Shown: piece by piece, positions 1 to 7,246 of the stretch
Numbering within the stretch: position 1 is the stretch's first letter
Layout: every line of letters starts with the position of its first letter
Source of the DNA: Glomus cerebriforme
Taxonomy: Eukaryota > Glomeromycota > Glomeromycetes > Glomerales > Glomeraceae
Direction of reading: 5' to 3'
DNA: 11,766 nucleotides
Assembly (NCBI GenBank): GCA_003550305.1
Contig: QKYT01000467.1
Coordinates: forward strand, 1 to 11,766
Made by a program: the position numbers and the translations under genes
Notes under the pieces: generated by a model
The model's database searches: none
What the model saw: the letters and a program-made list of their open reading frames with translations, nothing else
Told to the model about the DNA's origin: nothing

Positions 1-816
1 AAAGTACTTGTTTCATTATTATAATAACTAGAATCAAAGGTACTAAATTCCATATTATTATCAAAAGAAGCTAACCATTCAAAATTATTCATTATTAAGA
101 AAGAAAGATTTTCTTTGAAAAAAATACAAGAAAACAAAATGAGAAAAATGGCGTCTTTGTTTATTCAGGATAAAACATTTAAAAGGTTTAGTTTATGTAT
201 TATGAAAATCAAGNTNAAATTCACCNCTNGTNAATTTNANNATAAAATTTAAAAATTTTTAAAAAAATTTAAAATTTATGCATAATGTAAATCATGGTGA
301 ATGTAAAATTAATCCAATTTTTAATTCTGGCCAGAATTATATATATGTATATAAATTTTCTTTTTTGGAATTTTATGTAACCTTATACTACCATTTGATC
401 CAATTTTCATAGAAAATAAAATTGTCTTTTTGGACTTTATATAATGTAATGTGATTAGGTTACATAACTTTAAACTATTTATTTATACAGTTAATCTAAA
501 TGTTAGGTTATACATACATAAAATAGTAGTCTAAATGTGATAGTTACACACAAAAATAATTATTATATTATAGATAATATATATAAGACATTTTCATTTT
601 TTATATATCCAATAATACCAAAAATCTGCTATAACTCTTACTATTCAGCTACAAGTTCTATTATAAACATGTTTGCTAATAAGATTTGAACATTTGGCAA
701 AAAAAAATAAAGTAAAATTTTTTATTCTATATAATTTCATATTACCAAATCTGCAAGTATATAACTTGCAAATTTCTTTGGTTTTTCAAATTTTAGTTTT
801 TGATTACTTTTATATA
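1..816. other. AT-rich spacer, no gene seen
   Basis: I see no open frame of useful length and no coding-like composition on either strand. Eight ambiguous bases lie between 214 and 241. An 18-bp perfect palindrome centred on TGGCCA sits at 322-339. The rest is poly-A/T and TATA-like low-complexity sequence, with short repeated phrases such as TTAGGTTA near 457 and 504. Confidence 0.7.
322..339. repeat. 18-bp perfect palindrome (TAATTCTGGCCAGAATTA)
   Basis: The sequence equals its own reverse complement over 18 bases. The core TGGCCAGAATTA recurs at about 4744-4755, at the left end of a possible inverted-repeat element, so this may be a fragment of the same repeat family rather than a protein-binding site. 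Confidence 0.6.
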
Positions 817-1802
817 CAGTCGTCCTCCATATAATTACCTCCTTTATAGTCACAATTTCCTTTAATCACATCATTTGATCTTATTATTATATATAAAAAT
901 CCTTCTTTATAGTCACAAATGTCCTATAATCACTATTACACCAAATTGCTATCCCAATTAAATTGTAATCATATAAAAAATTCCTTCTTTATAATCACCA
1001 GCCAATTATATTAGTATAATACGAACTTATAAAAAATACCTTAAATCAAGTAATTAGAGTTCCGAACGATTCCTTTCAGTTCTTTTCTGATTAGTCAGAA
1101 TCAAAAACATGAATAATTCGTCATCCTGTAATCATAGGAGGACGAAACATAGCTTATTGGAATCGTCTCATCGAGACGCATCTAATAGTAGTAAAACCGC
1201 ATCTCTAGCACTGATAGATAAGATTTTAGGGTTTCATTTTTTTTGAAAAATTAGATTTTCATCTATCNGTGCTAGAGATGCGGTTTTACTACCATTAGAT
1301 GCGTNTCGATGAGACGATTCCAACAAGCTATATTTCGTCCTTTTATGATCACAAGATGATGAATTATTAATATTTTTCNATTCTGACCAATTAGAAAAGA
1401 ACTGAAAATTGGAACTGTTTGGAGCTCTACAAGTAATACAAATTATAAAAATCCTTTAAATAAAGTAATACTAACGTATAACTATTTATTCACATAATAT
1501 AAAAAATTATTCTAATATATAATGAATTTCCTATAATATAAAATTTCTATCTTTTTACTATTTTTCTTTGTTAAAATGTAAATTTTTTCTTTGTAATTTT
1601 AAATAATTACCATTATTAATATTAGTAATATTCTTTACATTTTGTATTGGAAAGTTTTTTTACAAAAAAAAAATTATAATCACATTAATATTAAATTTCA
1701 TATACATATGATTATAAAACAAAAACCTTGCTATAAGCACACTCCTTTATAATCGCAGCATTTACTAGTCCCAAGAGGTGTGATTATAAGGGAGGTTGAC
1801 TG
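817..1802. mobile_element. Non-autonomous pogo/Tc1-mariner-like DNA transposon, interrupted by a nested MITE
   Basis: The left end reads CAGTCGTCCTCC and the right end, reverse-complemented, reads CAGTCAACCTCCC. Both arms continue into TATAATYAC-like sequence, giving imperfect terminal inverted repeats of roughly 25 bp. TA flanks the element at 815-816 and 1803-1804, the target duplication of the Tc1/mariner superfamily; CAGT...CCTC ends are typical of pogo/Emigrant-type elements. Phrases like CCTTTATARTCAC recur just inside the ends (about 838-856, 901-919, 983-999, and 1743-1755 in a degenerate form), as subterminal repeats do. No transposase frame is present, so it would need a transposase supplied in trans. 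Without the nested insertion it would be about 603 bp. The right end lies 18 bp from the stop of the helicase pseudogene. Confidence 0.8.
1055..1429. mobile_element. Foldback hAT-type MITE nested in the pogo-like element
   Basis: This 375-bp insertion is flanked by an exact 8-bp direct repeat CAAGTAAT (1047-1054 and 1430-1437). Its ends are inverted: the left starts TAGAGTTCCGAAC and the right, reverse-complemented, starts TAGAGCTCCAAAC. An 8-bp target duplication with ends fitting YARNG is the hallmark of the hAT superfamily. Nearly the whole element is one long inverted repeat, arms about 1055-1219 and 1261-1429, with a loop of about 41 nt. Only scattered mismatches separate the arms, so it could form a very stable hairpin. 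There is no coding capacity. Three N bases fall in the right arm, perhaps reflecting difficulty sequencing the hairpin. Confidence 0.85.
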
Positions 1803-1822
1803 TATTTCAAATTTAGCTAATC

Positions 1823-3709
1823 CTAATTCTTAAATTCTTTTAGTATTTGATTTACAAAAACTTCTACTATATCATCTTTATTAATTTTATTACTATTATT
1901 ACTCATTTTTTTAACAATTTCTAATAAATGAAAAACATTATTTATACAATTTTTATAAGTAGGCTTATCTTTTATTTGATTTTTACAGTTATTACACTTT
2001 AAGCAAAGAAAAGGATTTCTATCACCATTTCAAAAATAATAACAACTAATTATTTAGCTTCTGCATTCATAATAATTTTGGTAAAATAAAAAAACTTTTC
2101 TACTCCAACATTAAAATAATATTTTTGTTCATGTTTTTGATTAGTTATAGTTTAAGTATTGAAAAACCTATTCATTATAATATATGTAAAATTTATTTAT
2201 TTATAATTAAATAAATTTTTAAATATACTTAGTATTTATATTTCACAATTTTTAGCTAAAATTCTAAAGTTTATTCTCAAATCTTTTTTTTATTAATACT
2301 TTTGACTTTACTACCATCACATTCTGTTCAACCAATTTGTTATACCAAATTTATTATATATAAAAATATTGGTAAATATTAGAAGAATTAATATCTATTT
2401 CAAACATATTTATTCCAATCATTATTTGAATTTTATCTTTCTAACATAACATAATATTTTCATATTGTTTATCTTCTAATTCTTTATAATATATATTTAA
2501 ATGTTTATCTGGCAAAAATAATTGCAAATTCTCAAAAAGATCATTATATCCAGTCTGCATAATACAATAAATAATGATTCTTTCTTTTTCATATTTTTTA
2601 ATTAAGTCTAAAAGATTATTTAAAAAGTTCTGACAATTATCTTTCCTTTTAAAAACTTTTATTACAATTTCTCTGCAATCAAAAGAAGAGTTTTAAATCA
2701 TAAAAAAGTTTTCTACTAATATTTTAAGAGATGTGCAAATATTTTAAGCATTTTAATATATGCATATAATAGTCAAAAGCATAATGAAGACCATGAACCA
2801 ATTATTTTTTAGTATTCTTAACTTTGTTTACTTTAAAAAAATATATATATATTTTTTTAATTTAATTATTATTTTACAAATATAAGTAGTATTTATATAA
2901 ATTATCTAAAATTACTATAATTCAAAATATAATGAACCTTATCTATTACAAAATGTATTTTTTTTTTACTATACATATTATCAATAAAATAATGTTAGAA
3001 TTCTTTATTTAAATAAAGCTTCTCAGTTATAATAAAAATTACTTTTGTAAATTTGATAAAGACTTTTTCAAATATTTTTCTTGTTTATTTTTTTCTTATA
3101 TTATATTTGCATACAATAAATTGAAGCACAAGATATATATGTTAAGATGTATCAGTTTCTGCTATTTTATTAAAATAAATATAAACTAGACAATAGAAAC
3201 TATAGTAAGTCTGGAGTTTTGAGGAAAAAAACATTATTTATTGTTATTACCTTATCAGTATATTTTATTCAATATAACATCAAAACAATTAAAATAACAA
3301 TTTTTATTTATCAATTTACATGTGCGGACAACTGAAAATCGCCATGTGATTTTAATCATTTATTACCTTACATAAACATATATAGTCCTTCACTTCATTT
3401 CAAACAATCATAAAAAGAAAAAAATTTTTAACTCCAAAAATTATTTATTTTTTCTATTAAAATCTTTTAATGGACTAATAACTATTATAATACCTTTAGA
3501 AAATAATATACTAATTATATAACAAAATGTTTTTCTTCTTTTATTTTGATTAATAATAATATATCTTTACCACTTAAATATATCTTTACTATTTCTAGCT
3601 GTTCTTCTTGCAATTGATAATATCTAAATATATTTATCACTAATAATATTCTTTCTTTCAAATTAAAAGAATTTTGTTTATTCATAGTAATATAACTTTT
3701 ATTTAACAA
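1823..3709 (-). pseudogene. Decayed RecQ-like DNA helicase
   Basis: Reading the minus strand from high to low coordinates, the RecQ motifs appear in family order but in shifting frames. Motif 0 is seen as FRYYQLQEEQLE near 3594-3628. A ruined Walker A lies at about 3527-3550, followed by a frame change into KTFCY. Motif Ia, with IVISPLK, is at about 3465-3503. Motif II reads FVIDKVH (expected D-E-x-H) at about 2905-2952. Motif III, MLLT, is at about 2762-2791. The second RecA-like lobe has IIIYC and QIMIGINMFEIDINSSN across about 2376-2700. Motif VI remnant, IG-stop-TECDGSK, is at 2306-2339. The zinc-binding end, with four cysteines including CLKCNNC, is at 1982-2044, and the last 69 codons are open to a TAG at 1823-1825. 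At least two frameshifts, many stops, the lost Walker A glycines and the Glu-to-Lys change in motif II mean no active helicase. The N-terminal part continues upstream. Confidence 0.85.
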
Positions 3710-4500
3710 ACATTCTCACCAATTTATTAAAATATAAAATAAGTATAAAAAGCATAAACTAATTGCAGTTTTTTTACGAAATGCAGAATAGCCTTGATAC
3801 TTAATAATTGCATTAAAATCTGAAATTAATTTTGCAAAAAAGGAATAAAATATATTAGTTTATATTCTTTTCTTTGCTTTGCATTTATATGGAATCAATT
3901 CTTATACATAAAAATAATAAAATTGAAAACTAATATATCTATCTGTCTAAAATCAAATTCTTGCAATTCTTAGCATCTATTAATATAATTTGCAACTCAT
4001 TCTTAATTGCATTTAGTTATTATAGCATTTCAATTATGATGCAAATGATCTTGATGTTCTTCAATAAATTTGTTAATATTATACTGGTCATATAAATTAA
4101 AATCTGTTCCAGAAAATAGACTCTTAGGATGATTTAAAGATCATATAGCATCATCTATTCCAGAATCTTTACCTATTATAATGGCTCTTAGAGGGTAAAT
4201 AAGGGTCATATACATCTGGCTCAGAATTCACAGTTTATTACTACTTATATATTTATTTAAAACTTTCTGATATTCTTTAATATAACTACTAAAAAGTCAT
4301 TAGCATATAACATTTCGATCAGTATTATAAGCATTTGGCTAGCATTAAAAAATTAAGTCATGTGATAAATAATATATGACAGATAGTATTTCATCTACCA
4401 AAAATTTTTAAGTTCTTAGAATAGGAAAGTATAAAATGGGATAATGAATATTTTTTATATAATCACATCCAGTGATTTTTTGGTAGTTATACTGAAAAAA
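3710..4500 (-). pseudogene. Degenerate coding remnant upstream of the helicase motifs, function unknown
   Basis: One minus-strand frame stays readable for about 250 codons from about 4500 down to about 3720, broken only by scattered stops. It includes protein-like stretches such as FLVDEILSVIYYLSHDLIF, LFSGTDFNLYDQYNINKFIE and ELQEFDFRQIDI. It runs towards the helicase core in the same direction, so I infer it is the N-terminal part of the same ancestral protein (total about 850 residues). It could instead be a separate neighbour. I do not recognise the domain. Several of the stops are TGA (plus-strand TCA at 3895-3897, 4030-4032, 4141-4143, 4228-4230 and 4297-4299). The upstream limit is unclear; further codons near 4560-4620 (VESQLEINVFFLLKI) may also belong. 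Confidence 0.55.
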
Positions 4501-4720
4501 TTATATATTTTTATCTTAATTTGAAGTTTAAATAACTTACTATATAATAAATATTAAAATTTTCTTATTTTTCTTTATTTTTAGCAAGAAAAATACATTA
4601 ATTTCTAGTTGAGATTCAACTTGAAAAATAAAAAATATTTGAAAAAACTTTCAATATTAGATTAGATGTTACTATATATGAATTTAATGTTAAATATGAC
4701 GCATTTTTCAATTTTAATTA
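4501..4720. other. AT-rich spacer with possible 5' piece of the decayed gene
   Basis: On the minus strand, CTGAAAAAA at 4492-4500 reads as an acceptor-like TTTTTTCAG, and ACTTAC at 4535-4540 reads as a donor-like GTAAGT. This outlines a possible 49-nt intron, with a short open stretch beyond it at about 4560-4620. The frames on the two sides do not join cleanly, so this is only suggestive. Confidence 0.3.
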
Positions 4721-5139
4721 AATTTAAGCCGGCATTATGATTTTGGCCAGAATTAAAAAATTTTGGCCAAATTTATGATTTAATAATCAGTAAATTTAAC
4801 CGGTTAAATTGATTATATATTTGAAGACTATGTTGCATTATAATTTACATATAATATAAAAAATTAGGAGGTTACATGCGCAGTAACTGATATGTATTCA
4901 TAATTTGGTTTATTATTCAGTTAAATTTGCAGATTTTGGAGGATAAAAAATTACATCATTCTAAAACATTAAATTCAAATGAAGCAGATTTTGCACCTAT
5001 TTTGATTAGACCTATTTTAATTTTAATTTCTAGTGGCTCTGGAGTGGTTTTTTTATATCTATTTCGATTTTAATTTTTTAGCAGTCTGAAAGTGCGCATG
5101 GTCAATTTAAAATTTTGCCCAATAATTCCGGCCTAAATT
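4721..5139. mobile_element. Possible small inverted-repeat element (MITE-like)
   Basis: AATTTAAGCCGGCATTATG at 4721-4739 matches the reverse complement of 5121-5139 at 16 of 19 positions. Further in, TTACATGCGCAGTAACTGA (4872-4890) has a partial inverted partner, TCTGAAAGTGCGCATGGT (5085-5102). An 18-bp palindrome lies inside at 4793-4810. No clean target-site duplication is visible and there is no open frame. The GC-containing ends stand out from the AT-rich surroundings. The family is unassigned, and it could be two unrelated fragments. Confidence 0.4.
4793..4810. repeat. 18-bp perfect palindrome (AATTTAACCGGTTAAATT)
   Basis: The sequence equals its reverse complement, with an ACCGGT core. 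It lies within the possible inverted-repeat element, and no gene start is nearby, so a regulatory role is not favoured. Confidence 0.6.
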
Positions 5140-6350
5140 AATAATTTTTTTTTTTTGTAATATGATTTCTTAAACTAAAAATTAACCTTAGTCACGTGAT
5201 TATTTAATTGATACGTTCTTGCAAAATATCATTTGCTTGAATCGACAATATTGACAAAAGCATTTTGATCGATTTATAATATCAAAGTGGAGAATTCTTC
5301 ATTTTATTATTATTAATGACAATTTTGTAAATCTTAATATTATGATATTTTAATATCTCGGCAATTCGGTTTCTTACTATTAGTTATTAATGCAATATTA
5401 TGAAATCTAGTGGTGTAGGTTGTAGTTGTCTGGTGAAGCCAGTTCGCAAGCCGGTTAATCTCATTGTTTCTTATTTGTTTATTTTAATCATTTAATATTA
5501 ATAATATGTATTAAATTAATATAAAAGTAATAAAACCAAATTTTAATGATACGCAGAATTTCTTTATTTATTTAAAGTAATGTTTTATTATTATTATTAA
5601 ACAATAAATAACATTTAATTAATACCAAACTTTTTGTGCACAAAATAGATTATTTAATTACCAATGCGAAATCATACGAAAAAAGAGGTTATAAATATTT
5701 ATATTGAGCCAGTCAAGTCTTTTTTATATAATGTACTTTCGGGCTGACTTCGATATTTCATAGGGTCGACCCACTTGTACATAAAAATTTAGTGTTTTGT
5801 AAATACATATTCATCAAATTTTTATGTCATACAGTCAGGCCCATTGGTTGATAAAACTACAAGGATATATTTTAAGATCAGCGATACAAATATACTAATA
5901 TAGTAGCATCTGGATAGTTTAAGATATCCTATAATATTTATGATAAAACTAAACAATCAAAGAAAAAAGATTCTACACATCACGATTCACAAACCTGCTA
6001 CTTACCGCATTTGTACAAAAAATTAAATGCCATTTTTGGGCGTTTAATCTTTATCGCATTTGAAATTTGAAAATAGAATTAAAGCGAACGCGCAGCATTT
6101 ATAAGAAAACGATACAATATTAATTAATATATATTTGTTTTATAAAACGAAAAGATAGAGAGATTACATCAATAAAAAAAAAATAATGACATTTAAATAC
6201 ATTTTTCGCGATTTAAAAACTAAAGAACTAAAAAAAATATATATATAATATCTGATATGTTTATGTTTTTTTTTAATTAAAAAAAGAATTGTCCCAAGGT
6301 CCCCTTTTCTATGTGTAAATAGATAGCGCGAAAATAATATTTTGAATAAA
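5140..6350. other. Spacer 3' of the reelin-domain gene, no gene seen
   Basis: No supported coding frame was found. The stretch holds a GC-richer patch at about 5408-5458 with a loose resemblance to RNA polymerase III promoter boxes. It also has an E-box palindrome TCACGTGA at 5192-5199 and a cluster of short inverted repeats around 5700-5850 (for example 5779-5790 against 5816-5827, both 12 bases and exact). A palindrome GGGTCGACCC lies at 5763-5772. The part nearest 6350 must contain the 3' untranslated region of the minus-strand gene; I could not fix its end. Confidence 0.6.
5779..5827. repeat. 12-bp perfect inverted repeat
   Basis: ACATAAAAATTT at 5779-5790 is the exact reverse complement of AAATTTTTATGT at 5816-5827, with a 25-nt loop. 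The flanks carry short GC-richer phrases (GGGCTGACTT, GGGTCGACCC, AGTCAGGCCC) that partly mirror each other. Function is unknown. Confidence 0.45.
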
Positions 6351-7088
6351 TTATCCTGAACCGTCATACCCATTTTGAATAGTTTTAGCAAAAGATCTAG
6401 ATTTAACTTGTTGTCTTTTCAACATAGCTTCAGTAACACTTCCTACAATATATAAAAGAGTAGTTATACCAATCATAATTATAAATAACAAATATTTCTT
6501 TAAGAAATTATCTGAATCAGAATCAGCAGATGATGTATCTTGTCCACCACTATTTACAGGAACACTTCCGACAGGAGAACTCGTAGTTCCGCTAATAGGA
6601 TCAAATTGAACATCATCTAATTTGGCCCAATCTTTGAAATCCCTTACAACCAAAGCTTTAACTGTTAAATTACCACTTGATCCTTGAGGAGCATTCCAAT
6701 TTAAATTAATTGGGAAATTCTTAATATCCTTGTTCTTATGAGTAATAGTAGCAGATGGTACATTACAATCATCTTTAAATTGTAAAGATGAAGGTAAATT
6801 TGTAAATTGACCTAATCTTTTATTATTTGCATCTACAACGTAAACCAAAAGTCCTTCAATCCCTTTAGATTGTCCTCCAGTAAGTGTAAATTCAAAATTT
6901 CCTGAAGTTCCTGTGGTAGTAAGTGCATAACCTGCTGAGCCTTTCAAATTTGAATTTCCATGATCTCCGCTGGACATGTCTTCTACATTACAAGTCCCAG
7001 CTCCATTTGGAAATGCTGATACATAGAATGGTATTGATATGAATAAGAGAAGAATGAATGAAAGTAATTTCTCGTACATTTTACCCAT
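6351..7088 (-). CDS. Reelin (Reeler) domain single-pass membrane protein
   Basis: The 245-residue intronless frame has a signal peptide at about residues 1-25 (hydrophobic FILLLFISIPFYVSA, likely cut before FPNGAG). A Reeler-type domain at about 26-150 follows. Its recognisable features are the opening F-P-N-G-A-G-T-C, a GH/DHG turn near 42-44, KGIEGLLVYVVD at 75-86, CN..SATITHKN at 108-119, and WNAPQGSSGNLTVKALVV at 131-148. Cys33 and Cys108 could form a disulfide, and Asn140 is in an N-glycosylation sequon (NLT). A Ser/Gly/Asp-rich linker (about 165-194) leads to one membrane helix (about 197-217) and a short basic tail. The domain should therefore face the cell exterior or secretory lumen. 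Met4 could also be the start; both keep the signal peptide. Reeler domains occur in extracellular animal proteins and some fungal proteins; the role here is unknown. The gene is divergent from the flavocytochrome gene. Confidence 0.85.
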   Translation of the reverse strand: MGKMYEKLLSFILLLFISIPFYVSAFPNGAGTCNVEDMSSGDHGNSNLKGSAGYALTTTGTSGNFEFTLTGGQSKGIEGLLVYVVDANNKRLGQFTNLPSSLQFKDDCNVPSATITHKNKDIKNFPINLNWNAPQGSSGNLTVKALVVRDFKDWAKLDDVQFDPISGTTSSPVGSVPVNSGGQDTSSADSDSDNFLKKYLLFIIMIGITTLLYIVGSVTEAMLKRQQVKSRSFAKTIQNGYDGSG

Positions 7089-7118
7089 ATTTATTTATGT
7101 TTTTTAATTTAATTTTGG

Positions 7119-7143
7119 TTTTTATTTTACGATAAAATAAAAA
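7119..7143. repeat. AT-rich hairpin with 11-bp arms upstream of the reelin-domain gene
   Basis: TTTTTATTTTA and TAAAATAAAAA face each other across a CGA spacer, 31-55 bp upstream of the start codon of the minus-strand gene. In such AT-rich sequence it may arise by chance. It lies in the expected 5' untranslated or core-promoter zone. Confidence 0.4.
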
Positions 7144-7180
7144 AAAAAAAACTAGTGAAAGCTGAAAGTAAAAAAAAATG

Positions 7181-7196
7181 GAATCGCCGGCGATTC
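7181..7196. promoter_or_regulatory. Perfect GC-rich 16-bp palindrome, candidate binding site
   Basis: GAATCGCCGGCGATTC is its own reverse complement, and CGCCGGCG stands out in a region of nearly pure A and T. It ends 93 bp upstream of the reelin-domain gene's start codon, a usual place for a fungal activator or repressor site. Inverted CGG-type half-sites are the targets of Zn2Cys6 regulators, which makes such a protein one possible ligand. A second small palindrome, ATTCGAAT (7193-7200), overlaps its right edge. The binding role is an inference. Confidence 0.5.
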
Positions 7197-7222
7197 GAAT
7201 AAGTTCGTAAATTTTGTATGAG

Positions 7223-7246
7223 TTTTTTTTTTTTAAAAAAAAAAAA
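7223..7246. repeat. T12A12 palindromic homopolymer tract
   Basis: Twelve T directly followed by twelve A form a perfect 24-bp self-complementary tract. A longer version, T15A17, lies in the intron of the plus-strand gene. Such tracts are stiff, exclude nucleosomes and vary in length between strains. Confidence 0.7.

Noticed and set aside
214..241. Cluster of N bases as a structural feature
   Set aside because: These are ambiguous base calls; nothing can be inferred about biology.
1055..1429. The long inverted repeat as a CRISPR-like or recombination-site structure
   Set aside because: It has clean terminal repeats and an 8-bp target duplication, so a hAT-type MITE explains it fully.
3515..3709. 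A 64-codon open frame as an independent small gene
   Set aside because: Its sequence matches RecQ motif 0 and a ruined Walker A, so it is a fragment of the helicase pseudogene.
5192..5199. E-box TCACGTGA as a regulatory site
   Set aside because: No gene start is within reach and an 8-bp palindrome is expected by chance.
6164..6391. A 75-codon minus-strand frame
   Set aside because: It overlaps the end of the reelin-domain gene in another frame and is rich in F, I and K from AT-rich sequence; no protein-like features.
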